NCBI GenBank assembly: GCA_947169755.1
Contig: CAMVQX010000069.1
Span: 1 to 8,212, forward strand
Length of the DNA stretch: 8,212 nt
Reading direction: 5' to 3'
DNA from: an uncultured bacterium
GTDB taxonomy: Bacteria; Cyanobacteriota; Vampirovibrionia; Gastranaerophilales; Gastranaerophilaceae
Shown here piece after piece: positions 1 through 5,959 of this stretch. The notes under the pieces are model-generated. The model did no database searches. It was not told the origin of the DNA and saw only the letters and a list, made by a program, of their open reading frames with translations. Made by a program: the position numbers and the translations under genes. Numbering within the stretch: position 1 is the first letter of the stretch; each line of letters begins with the position of its first letter.

Positions 1-1055
1 TGTTTGATTTTGCTTACAATATAATTTGCCTCATCAGCCTCATCTTGAGCTTCAAAGTAGTCTATAAGCTCACCCTCACCTTTGTTTGAATAAAGTACTT
101 TATCAACACGTTCGCGATTATTCTCAATAATTGCGTTTGCAACGTTCAAAATATTTGAGGTTGAACGATAATTTTGTTCAAGTTTTATTAGTTTTGTATT
201 TTTGAAATCTTTTTGGAAATTTAAAATGATTGTATAATCAGCACCGCGCCAGCTGTAAATTGACTGATCAACATCACCGACTACACATAATGAACGATTG
301 TCAGGGATTTCAGCATTTAAATTTGTATAAAGCATATTCACAAGCTTGTATTGAGCCAAGTTTGTATCCTGAAACTCATCTACCAATATATGTTTAAATC
401 GGTTATAGTACGAAGTTCTGACATCAGGACATTGCTCAAGAAGTTTTACGGTAAGCATAAGCATATCATCAAAGTCAATAGCGTTGCTGTTATTGAGAGA
501 ATTTTCATATTCTTCATATATTGATGCTATTTTTTGGGATTTGAAATCTCTTGCAAATGTAGCAAATGTATAAGCATCCTGCATTTTGTTTTTTGCATTT
601 GAAATAACTGATCTTACGAGTTTTGGCTGGTAAATTTTGTCATCAAGGTTTAATTTTTTTATTGCCCTTTTAACTACTGCCATTGAATCACTATCATCAT
701 ATATAGAAAAATTTCTGTCTAATTTTTTGCCTGATTGAAAACTGTAGCTTTCAATATTTTCTCTGAGCATTCTTCCGCAAATACTGTGAAACGTTCCGAC
801 CCACATATATTTTACAACTTCATCACCCAAAATATTTCCGAGACGAACCTTCATTTCTTTTGCGGCTTTGTTGGTAAATGTAACCGCCAAGATATTTTTA
901 GGCCTTATATAACAATTTTGGATAAGGTAAGCAATTCTTGCAGTCAACACTTTTGTTTTGCCGCTGCCTGCACCAGCGAGTATAAGCAAAGGACCACTCA
1001 CTGTTTGCACGGCTTCACACTGCTCTTTGTTAAGATTCTCCAAGATGTTTTCCAT
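1..1055 (-). CDS. uvrD: UvrD/PcrA-type superfamily 1 DNA helicase, N-terminal part (cut by window edge)
   Basis: ATP-dependent 3'-5' DNA helicase of the UvrD/Rep/PcrA group, which acts in excision repair, replication restart and removal of recombinase filaments. The visible 351 residues contain, in order, Walker A AGAGSGKT (27-34), motif Ia TFTNKAAKEM (59-68), motif Ib VGTFHS (86-91), the DEFQD Walker B box (226-230), motif III GDVDQSIYSWRGAD (260-273) and motif IV QNYRST (294-299). Domains 1A and 1B are therefore complete. The family is usually about 650-780 residues, so roughly the C-terminal half lies beyond the left edge. The ATG at 1053-1055 is preceded by a GGGAAGGG ribosome-binding sequence. 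The gene is divergent from the SLOG gene, with 81 bp between the starts. UvrD, PcrA and Rep cannot be told apart without the C-terminus. The family call is seen directly in the motifs; the cellular role is family knowledge. Confidence 0.95.
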   Translation of the reverse strand, partial: MENILENLNKEQCEAVQTVSGPLLILAGAGSGKTKVLTARIAYLIQNCYIRPKNILAVTFTNKAAKEMKVRLGNILGDEVVKYMWVGTFHSICGRMLRENIESYSFQSGKKLDRNFSIYDDSDSMAVVKRAIKKLNLDDKIYQPKLVRSVISNAKNKMQDAYTFATFARDFKSQKIASIYEEYENSLNNSNAIDFDDMLMLTVKLLEQCPDVRTSYYNRFKHILVDEFQDTNLAQYKLVNMLYTNLNAEIPDNRSLCVVGDVDQSIYSWRGADYTIILNFQKDFKNTKLIKLEQNYRSTSNILNVANAIIENNRERVDKVLYSNKGEGELIDYFEAQDEADEANYIVSKIK

Positions 1056-1060
1056 ATCCC

Positions 1061-1089
1061 TTCCCAAAATAAAAATTTTATGATATAAT
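1061..1089 (+). promoter_or_regulatory. Candidate promoter for the SLOG/HEAT operon, extended -10
   Basis: A perfect TATAAT (1084-1089) is preceded by TG at 1081-1082, giving an extended -10. TTCCCA (1061-1066, 4 of 6 matches) lies 17 bp upstream. Transcription would begin near 1096, leaving a leader of about 40 nt before the ATG at 1137. The -35 region overlaps the 5' untranslated region of the divergent helicase gene. Confidence 0.55.
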
Positions 1090-1090
1090 C

Positions 1091-1119
1091 AGCATAAACT
1101 AAAAGTGTGCAGATTGCAA
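1091..1119 (-). promoter_or_regulatory. Candidate sigma-70-type promoter for the UvrD-like helicase
   Basis: On the minus strand TTGCAA (1114-1119) and TATGCT (1091-1096) are separated by exactly 17 bp, each matching 4 of 6 consensus positions. Transcription would start near 1084, about 29 nt before the ATG. The -10 box sits next to the -10 box of the opposing promoter, so the two may compete. Inferred from sequence only. Confidence 0.4.
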
Positions 1120-1136
1120 TCAGAAAGTGAGAAAAT

Positions 1137-1721
1137 ATGACTAAAATTTTGATGAGTTCTGAAGAAGACAATAAAGAAAAACAAAATTCTATAATGGTTC
1201 CTATTGATGAAATGGACACAGTATCTTCAGATTCACCAAACACTGTTGATGAATTGGCAATGGAGCTTGCTACAATTAAACAATCAGCTAAAAAAATTGC
1301 GATTATCGGGAGCCGCAATCTTCCTATCACACATCAACAAATGATTGAAACACTTGCTCAGGCTCTTGTTATGCAAGGGAATACAATCATTACATCAGGA
1401 GGTTCTTCAGGAACTAATGCTGCAGCAATTCGTGGCGCAATGAAGGCAAATCCTGATAAATTAAAAGTTATTTTGCCGCAAACAATCGGTCAACAGCCAT
1501 CTGATGTTCAAAACCAGCTTATCGGTGTTCCAAATATCGTTGAACATCCTGACAGAGCAATGATGACACTTGCCGATGCATCAAGAGTTTGCAACAGAGA
1601 AATTATCGACGACTGTAATCAATTAATATGTTTCTTATCTCATACAAGTAAGACTTTACATAACGCTGTTCAATACGCAGAAGAGGGACACAAAGTCATT
1701 ACTGTATTCTATTTGGATTAA
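1137..1721 (+). CDS. Short DprA/SLOG-family Rossmann protein of the cyanobacterial 'DNA recombination-mediator protein A' type
   Basis: This 194-residue protein has an acidic, low-complexity N-terminus (1-50) followed by one Rossmann-like domain. Visible nucleotide-binding elements are IAIIGSR (54-60), the glycine-rich loop TSGGSSGTNAAAIRGA (86-101) and a C-terminal strand KVITVFYLD (186-194). These fit the SLOG/DprA superfamily, whose members bind nucleotides or nucleotide-derived ligands or, in true DprA, ssDNA and RecA. It is much shorter than full DprA (about 290-380 residues) and lacks the extra SAM-like and winged-helix regions. From memory, the stretch from GSR to the end closely resembles a protein found across Cyanobacteria, with segments such as VILPQ, LADAS/LAEAS, CNREI/CNKEI and QLICF. 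That match is recalled, not searched. The ATG at 1137 has only a weak ribosome-binding site (GTGAG). The gene probably shares a transcript with the HEAT-like gene 46 bp downstream. Its true role is unknown; a link to DNA uptake or recombination is inherited from the family name. Confidence 0.88.
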   Translation: MTKILMSSEEDNKEKQNSIMVPIDEMDTVSSDSPNTVDELAMELATIKQSAKKIAIIGSRNLPITHQQMIETLAQALVMQGNTIITSGGSSGTNAAAIRGAMKANPDKLKVILPQTIGQQPSDVQNQLIGVPNIVEHPDRAMMTLADASRVCNREIIDDCNQLICFLSHTSKTLHNAVQYAEEGHKVITVFYLD

Positions 1722-1737
1722 TTTGGTAAGATTAATG

Positions 1738-1753
1738 AGGTAGTATTGTACCT
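1738..1753 (+). repeat. Short inverted repeat between the SLOG and HEAT genes
   Basis: AGGTA (1738-1742) and TACCT (1749-1753) can pair around a 6-nt loop just upstream of the HEAT gene's AAGGA ribosome-binding site (1757-1761). The 5-bp stem is too weak for a convincing terminator. It could modestly shape expression between the two genes, or be chance. Confidence 0.2.
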
Positions 1754-1767
1754 TTTAAGGATTTTTT

Positions 1768-2931
1768 ATGAGCGAACAATTAAAACAATTAACAGGTAAG
1801 AATAATTACGAGCCTATAGTGCTTCATCTCGTAAATGACTGTGATATTGAGCTTTTTAAAGAACTTGTTGAGAAAGACGAATTTTTATTTGATTTTGTAA
1901 AAAGAAACGTTTCAGAACGAATTTCAAAAGTTATAAATGAAAATAATTACAAAAATCTTTTGGAATTTATGAAATTTTATTCACCATATTACGAAGATGT
2001 TATTGTTGAAAATCTTGTAAAATATGCAGATGAAGATTTGACAGATATTATATTAGAAAAATTTGAAAACGGAAATTATGCTGAAAAAACTTATGCCGCA
2101 AAGTATTTTTCTTATATAAAAGATCCTGTTTGCTATGATTGTTTGAGAGCAAATTCTTATAGTGAAAATGAATATCTTGCACAAAATTGTGCCTCAACTC
2201 TTGCCTCATGGCAAGATATTGAAAGCTACAATGAAGCGCTTTCAAAACTCAAAAGTAATGATGATTTTGAAAAATTATCTGCTGTTAAATTTTTGAGTGC
2301 TTATGGAAATAAAGATGCAATTGAACCTATTTTGAATGCTATGAAAAATTCAACAATGGCAGAAAATATTGCAGCGGAAATTCCGTATATTATGAATTTG
2401 TTTGAATTGTTAGACAAATATTATGAAGACGGACTTTTGGTAATCAATTATATAGTAAACGGTCTGGGAGAAATTTTGCCATTGTCTGTAATATTTGATT
2501 TTGAGCTTTTTGATGTGTTTGAAAGACTTGTAAACAACCCAAATGACAGTAAATGTGCAATAGTTCTTTTGAATGCGATTGATAAATTTGAAACGCTGAC
2601 CGAAAATGATGAATATCTTTTTGATGAAAATAAAGATACCAAAAACGAAATCAATGATATAAAAAAGATTTTAAAAAGTGCAGATAAAAAAGATCTTGAA
2701 AAATTTATTAATTCCGAGCTGAATGAAAACAGCCCTTTTGTTTATACCGCACTTGATTTTGCAAAAGATGAGTTTGTAATCAGAGAGCTTTTAAAATCAA
2801 ATAACCAAACGGTTATACTAAAAACCGCAGAAGTTTTGAAAAAGCTTGGTAATTTTGACGAAACTGCAAGAACCGTAGCACTTTTAAAGGTAACTGATTT
2901 GAACATCAAATCGATAATCAGAGCATTATAA
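1768..2931 (+). CDS. Uncharacterised all-helical protein with HEAT-like repeats
   Basis: This 387-residue acidic, lysine-rich protein has no signal peptide or membrane segment and is presumably cytosolic. I do not recognise a named family. The sequence reads as successive amphipathic helix pairs of HEAT/ARM type. Clear examples are residues 104-125, 135-160, 167-193 (with SAVKFLSAYGNKDAIEPIL) and 345-375 (TVILKTAEVLKKLGNFDETARTVALL). Such repeats usually serve as protein-binding scaffolds. No catalytic motif is visible, and cysteines are few (25, 122, 125, 141, 263). The ATG is well supported by AAGGA (1757-1761) at 6-nt spacing. It follows the SLOG gene by 46 bp on the same strand with no convincing terminator between, so the two are probably co-transcribed. 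Its stop codon is separated by one base from the TTG of the next small frame. The repeat call is inferred from helix and hydrophobic pattern, not from a profile search. Confidence 0.85.
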   Translation: MSEQLKQLTGKNNYEPIVLHLVNDCDIELFKELVEKDEFLFDFVKRNVSERISKVINENNYKNLLEFMKFYSPYYEDVIVENLVKYADEDLTDIILEKFENGNYAEKTYAAKYFSYIKDPVCYDCLRANSYSENEYLAQNCASTLASWQDIESYNEALSKLKSNDDFEKLSAVKFLSAYGNKDAIEPILNAMKNSTMAENIAAEIPYIMNLFELLDKYYEDGLLVINYIVNGLGEILPLSVIFDFELFDVFERLVNNPNDSKCAIVLLNAIDKFETLTENDEYLFDENKDTKNEINDIKKILKSADKKDLEKFINSELNENSPFVYTALDFAKDEFVIRELLKSNNQTVILKTAEVLKKLGNFDETARTVALLKVTDLNIKSIIRAL

Positions 2932-2932
2932 C

Positions 2933-3106
2933 TTGACGGATTTAGCGCTATCTCTGGGCTCTGCAGATATTATATATGCCCATATCAACAAATACGGGTA
3001 TTTAGAACTAATAATTCTTGATACTTATGATTTCAATAAAGATGATTCCGATTGGAAAGTGCAAATCGCTCGTCAAGATAGAGAAAGATTATTACACACT
3101 CGTTGA
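2933..3106 (+). CDS. Small open frame (57 codons), hypothetical; possibly the remnant of a longer gene
   Basis: After the HEAT-gene stop (2929-2931), frame +2 is open from 2918 to the TGA at 3104-3106 and its translation looks protein-like, with the segment LELIILDTYDFNKDDSDW near its middle. The only usual start is TTG at 2933, one base after the HEAT stop (TAAcTTG). That could allow translation by termination-reinitiation, but no good ribosome-binding site is seen. Near 3080-3090 a one-base shift would replace the ending ERLLHTR with EKDYYTLVESDGAIVIN and a stop at 3132-3134. This suggests either a decayed C-terminal fragment or a frameshifted gene. The frame overlaps the 3' end of the convergent c-di-GMP gene by 15 bp. 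Function unknown; it could be a real small protein, a pseudogene or a chance frame. Confidence 0.4.
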   Translation: MTDLALSLGSADIIYAHINKYGYLELIILDTYDFNKDDSDWKVQIARQDRERLLHTR

Positions 3107-5005
3107 AAGTGATGGTGCAATTGTAATAAATTGACGTATCAAATCAGCATCCCACTGTTTTCCTGCACCTTCCTGCAAGATTTCACAAGCTTTTTCAACG
3201 CTCAAACCTTTTCTGTACGGTCTGTCAGAAATCAAAGCGTGATAAGTATCCGCAACTGCAATAATTCTTGCCTCAAGCGGAATTTCTTCACCTTTAAGTT
3301 TTTCAGGATATCCTGAACCGTCAACATGCTCGTGGTGATATTTTACCATCGGAATAAGTTCTCTGAGTGCCTCATTTGGCGCAAGAACTTTCTCAGCACC
3401 AATTACAGGGTGTTGTTTCATAATATTCCACTCATCATCTGAAAGTTTGTCCGGTTTTTTCAAAACGTTTTCAGGGATACCGATTTTACCAACGTCATGC
3501 AAAAGTGCACCCAATTTTATTTTCTGGACTTCTTCTTCAGGAAGATTTATTGCACGCGCAAGAGCTTCTGAATACCTTGAAACAGAAGTTGAGTGGCCTT
3601 TTGTATACGGATCTTTTGCATCAATAGCACCCGCAAGTGAGTTTGCCAATTCCATAAGGTGATTTTGAGAAATAATTTTTTCATTATTGAATTTGTGTAC
3701 AAGTTCTTCCTCAAAATCAATACCCAACTGAGCATGACGTTTTGCAATGACTTCCGCAAACGAATTCAAAGCATCATCTGCCCAGAAATTAAAATCAGAC
3801 GAACTTACAATCGCAGACATACCTTCTTTATAACCTTTTGCCTGCGAAATGTACATAGCTTGTTCAGCAAGTATCAAAAGTTTTTCCTGATCTCTGCTGG
3901 CTTCAGGGAATGTAGTAATACCGACAGAAACTTTCACAGGTCCGACATCATCCACAAAACAGCAAGACAAACAATATGTGATATATTCTGCCAAATACTT
4001 GGCATCAGGAGTATCCGTATCCGGCAAAATAATCGCAATTTCGTCTCCGCCATATCTTCCGGCCCTGTCCGTACTTCTGATATTTTGTTTTACTTTTTCA
4101 GCCAAAAGTTTTATGACTTCGTCGCCTTTTGCGTGTCCGAGTTCTCTGTTTATCTTTGAAATATTATTTACATCCAACATAATAATTGAAAGCTTTGTCT
4201 CATTTTCCGATGCACGCTTCAACTCAGATGCCAATATTTCTTGAAATCCTCTGTGTGTATAAAGCCCTGTAAGTGTATCAGTGTTGGCAAACTTGCTTGC
4301 TTGTTCTATAAGCTGCATATTTTGCATAAATAATGCACAATAATTAGCAATAAAGCTAAACAAGCCAATATAATCTTCCAAATTATCTTTTCCTATAATA
4401 AGCACACCGCTGCAGCCGTTTGTAGAATTCAACGGCAGAATCAATGACTGAGAATCCTTTATATACGGAATATTTAAGAATTTATCATTGTCATTATATA
4501 TAGGTTTAGACGTGTTGAAACATTCTATAACCGGATTATTCTCATCTGACAAGAATATTTTTGAAGTATATTTTGTACCTAATGCACTGAATAATTTGAG
4601 GTTTATACATTTTGATTTTTCTTGATAAATACCAAAAGCTGTATATACACTGTTCAATTTTTCCTCAAACACATCATGCATAGCGGCAAACAAATCCTGT
4701 TCGCTTCTTTTATTAATTAATGCAGTGTTAAAACTATAAACCAAATCCCAATAGTCAATAACTTTGTTGTATCCGGCATTCATATAACCTGAATACATTT
4801 TATTAGAAGTCTTTGTAGTATTAAAATTATTAATTCTCGCAACAATAGATGATGTCTCAATCGGATTGGAAACAGCTTGCGATTTTTCCTGAATTGTTGT
4901 TTTCGCAGTTTTATTAAGACCATTAAGCTGTTTTGTTATCGGATTGGAAACAGTTTTATTTATAACTTTTTCTTTAGTTTTTTTATTATCTGTTTTATTC
5001 AACAC
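3092..5005 (-). CDS. GAF-GGDEF-HD-GYP protein: cyclic-di-GMP synthesis and breakdown domains in one chain
   Basis: A soluble 637-residue signalling protein. Residues 1-75 are a Lys/Thr/Asn-rich linker with a repeated VSNPI. About 80-235 looks like a GAF-type sensor. About 238-400 is a GGDEF diguanylate cyclase domain: DTLTGLYTHRGF, metal-ligand D278, guanine-contacting N286 and D295, signature GGDEI (319-323), and an inhibitory I-site R310-S-T-D313. About 449-637 is an HD-GYP phosphodiesterase with all expected ligands: H471, H503-D504, K507, H532, H557-H558 and D586, plus HHEHVDGSGYP (557-567). HD-GYP enzymes hydrolyse c-di-GMP, usually to GMP or pGpG. Isoleucine replaces the last Phe of GGDEF; the catalytic acids are kept, so activity is plausible. 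The start shown is GTG (5003-5005), only 2 nt from a GTAGGTG-like ribosome-binding site. TTG one codon later (5000-5002) gives better spacing (5 nt), so the exact start is uncertain. It has its own promoter and long leader. Confidence 0.95.
   Translation of the reverse strand: MLNKTDNKKTKEKVINKTVSNPITKQLNGLNKTAKTTIQEKSQAVSNPIETSSIVARINNFNTTKTSNKMYSGYMNAGYNKVIDYWDLVYSFNTALINKRSEQDLFAAMHDVFEEKLNSVYTAFGIYQEKSKCINLKLFSALGTKYTSKIFLSDENNPVIECFNTSKPIYNDNDKFLNIPYIKDSQSLILPLNSTNGCSGVLIIGKDNLEDYIGLFSFIANYCALFMQNMQLIEQASKFANTDTLTGLYTHRGFQEILASELKRASENETKLSIIMLDVNNISKINRELGHAKGDEVIKLLAEKVKQNIRSTDRAGRYGGDEIAIILPDTDTPDAKYLAEYITYCLSCCFVDDVGPVKVSVGITTFPEASRDQEKLLILAEQAMYISQAKGYKEGMSAIVSSSDFNFWADDALNSFAEVIAKRHAQLGIDFEEELVHKFNNEKIISQNHLMELANSLAGAIDAKDPYTKGHSTSVSRYSEALARAINLPEEEVQKIKLGALLHDVGKIGIPENVLKKPDKLSDDEWNIMKQHPVIGAEKVLAPNEALRELIPMVKYHHEHVDGSGYPEKLKGEEIPLEARIIAVADTYHALISDRPYRKGLSVEKACEILQEGAGKQWDADLIRQFITIAPSLSTSV
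4860..4875. repeat. 16-bp direct repeat, copy 1, inside the GGDEF/HD-GYP gene
   Basis: ATCGGATTGGAAACAG occurs here and again at 4938-4953, exactly 78 bp (26 codons) apart and in frame. On the coding strand it encodes VSNPI (residues 45-49 in this copy, 19-23 in the other). It points to a small internal duplication in the low-complexity N-terminal linker. Confidence 0.75.
4938..4953. repeat. 16-bp direct repeat, copy 2, inside the GGDEF/HD-GYP gene
   Basis: This is the exact second copy of the repeat at 4860-4875 and encodes the earlier VSNPI (residues 19-23) near the N-terminus. The DNA between the copies is not obviously repeated, so the duplication is old or only the motif is under selection. 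Confidence 0.75.
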
Positions 5006-5144
5006 TACACCTACTTAAAGTATAAAACATGAGAATATTTGTTTTTGCCTAAATTTTATGTTTGCTTAAATTAATTTTACAAATAACCAAAGATAAAAAC
5101 AATACGTCATTTAGACGGCAAATACTCACCCCTTTTTCATACCA

Positions 5145-5165
5145 ATACTACTACTTTTGTAGTAT
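5145..5165. promoter_or_regulatory. Inverted repeat over the -10/start region: candidate operator or 5' hairpin
   Basis: ATACTAC (5145-5151) and GTAGTAT (5159-5165) are perfect inverted 7-mers separated by 7 bp. A tighter pairing ACTAC/GTAGT with a TTTT loop (5150-5163) is also possible. The repeat covers the -10 box and predicted transcript start of the GGDEF/HD-GYP gene, a usual place for repressor binding. It could instead form a hairpin at the mRNA 5' end. The role is inferred. Confidence 0.35.
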
Positions 5166-5189
5166 AACATTTTTGAGTTGACTTTACAA
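5161..5189 (-). promoter_or_regulatory. Promoter of the GGDEF/HD-GYP gene, extended -10, with a leader of about 150 nt
   Basis: On the minus strand TTGTAA (5184-5189) and TATACT (5161-5166) are 17 bp apart, and a TG one base before TATACT gives an extended -10. Transcription would start near 5154, leaving about 150 nt before the GTG at 5005. That leader holds a small CGTC/GACG stem (5105-5117) but no riboswitch class I recognise. The promoter lies downstream of the YkgJ-like gene's stop at 5224, so the signalling gene need not depend on that gene's transcript. Confidence 0.6.
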
Positions 5190-5223
5190 CCCATGATTCT
5201 TTACTTTTTTACAAAGGTTAATA

Positions 5224-5760
5224 TTAAAACCATTTTATCATCGGACGAATTTCTCCGCATTCCAGTTCTAATCGCTCAGCTTCGTCACTTTTTAAAATAG
5301 TATCAATCCTTAATTTTTCTCTTATTGGATTTTGCAAAATTACTTCACCTGTTTCGCGGTCAAAAACTTTTGCATAATTCAAACCCTTATTGACACAATA
5401 AGGAAGCCTTATTTTATTTTCATCTTCGTCATACCAAGCAAGCCCATGAACACGGCAAACAATGCCTCTATACGGATAAACTGAACATTTGTTATCAATT
5501 AAAAATGGGCATTTATACATTTTTGGATTTTCTGCTTTTAATCTTTTTATTTCTTCTTTTATTTTATGTTTTGTCTCAAAAGGCAAATTTACAAAACCTG
5601 ACATAAGATATTCAAGTTCAAGCCTTGAAAACGGATACTCCCCAACCTCGCAGCATGCACTGCAACCCGGTTTGCATTTTATAAATTCGCATTCTTTTTC
5701 AAAATATTCTTCAAGCCTTTTATCAAGTATTTTTAAAAATTCTTCATAACGTTTAAGCAT
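5224..5760 (-). CDS. YkgJ-family cysteine-cluster protein (putative Zn/Fe-binding)
   Basis: This 178-residue cytosolic protein carries the YkgJ (Zn/Fe-chelating) family pattern. The first cluster is C29-x3-C33-x2-C36-C37, the second C84-PFL-x4-C92-x-VYPYR-x3-C102-R, with a further conserved-looking C122. Family members are thought to bind zinc or an Fe-S cluster through these cysteines; their biochemical role is mostly undefined. The N-terminal ~25 residues form a charged helix. I chose ATG at 5758-5760; an in-frame TTG at 5776-5778 would add six residues but lies in the T-tract of the upstream terminator. Neither start has a ribosome-binding site. TATAAT at 5767-5772 ends 7 nt before this ATG, so the mRNA may be leaderless. 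The gene stands alone between the nrdJ terminator and the promoter of the c-di-GMP gene. Confidence 0.88.
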   Translation of the reverse strand: MLKRYEEFLKILDKRLEEYFEKECEFIKCKPGCSACCEVGEYPFSRLELEYLMSGFVNLPFETKHKIKEEIKRLKAENPKMYKCPFLIDNKCSVYPYRGIVCRVHGLAWYDEDENKIRLPYCVNKGLNYAKVFDRETGEVILQNPIREKLRIDTILKSDEAERLELECGEIRPMIKWF

Positions 5761-5766
5761 AATTTG

Positions 5767-5772
5767 ATTATA
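5767..5772 (-). promoter_or_regulatory. Candidate -10 box of the YkgJ-like gene (possible leaderless transcript)
   Basis: A perfect TATAAT on the minus strand lies between the nrdJ terminator and the YkgJ-like ATG. The expected start, about 7 nt further on, coincides with the A of that ATG (5760). No acceptable -35 box is visible at 16-18 bp, where the terminator stem lies, so this is uncertain. Confidence 0.35.
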
Positions 5773-5778
5773 AAACAA

Positions 5779-5806
5779 AAAAAGGATACCGTATGGTATC
5801 CTTTTT
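5779..5806 (-). terminator. Strong rho-independent terminator after nrdJ, symmetric and able to act on both strands
   Basis: AAAAAGGATACC (5779-5790) and GGTATCCTTTTT (5795-5806) form a perfect 12-bp stem with a 4-nt loop. The minus-strand transcript would carry GGATACC/GGTATCC followed by a T-rich tail at 5783-5772, classic for ending nrdJ transcription. The plus-strand copy is followed by CTTTTTC, so it could also block antisense readthrough. It sits about 150 bp past the nrdJ stop and directly before the YkgJ-like gene. Confidence 0.88.
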
Positions 5807-5850
5807 CTCTTCTTATTTTACGGACAAGTTTTTTATGTACTGTTTGTTGT

Positions 5851-5868
5851 CCTCAGCTCGCTCGCGCT
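5851..5868. repeat. 18-bp direct repeat, copy 1, in the nrdJ 3' segment
   Basis: CCTCAGCTCGCTCGCGCT occurs here and identically at 5942-5959, 91 bp apart. A related GCTCACTCGC lies at 5873-5882. The motif is far more GC-rich than its surroundings. It resembles dispersed gene-tail or intergenic repeats seen in some bacteria, but multiplicity in this genome cannot be seen from one window. Confidence 0.7.
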
Positions 5869-5941
5869 TCTTGCTCACTCGCTTTTTACGGCTTTCCGTA
5901 TTTTGCTTTGTGATTTCTTCACTTCCGCAAAATAACTCCAG

Positions 5942-5959
5942 CCTCAGCTCGCTCGCGCT
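5942..5959. repeat. 18-bp direct repeat, copy 2, overlapping the nrdJ stop codon
   Basis: This is the exact second copy of the 5851-5868 repeat. On the minus strand it starts with the last two bases of the nrdJ TAG (5958-5960), so repeat and gene end abut exactly. Between the copies are a small inverted repeat TACGG/CCGTA (5887-5900), A/T-rich DNA and no start-bearing gene. Confidence 0.7.

Noticed and set aside
735..1088. 117-codon open frame on the plus strand
   Set aside because: It is antisense to the helicase N-terminus, which has unmistakable motifs; it has no domain or ribosome-binding site.
3659..4244. Plus-strand open frames of 166 and 88 codons
   Set aside because: They are antisense to the GGDEF domain and are Phe/Ser/Ile-rich in the manner of shadow frames; no independent support.
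5049..5129. 26-codon leader frame starting with GTG upstream of the GGDEF/HD-GYP gene
   Set aside because: The GGGG ribosome-binding sequence directly abuts the GTG with no spacing, and the composition is uninformative.
5006..5154. Possible c-di-GMP riboswitch in the leader of the GGDEF/HD-GYP gene
   Set aside because: None of the conserved GEMM core elements is recognisable; only small local stems are present.
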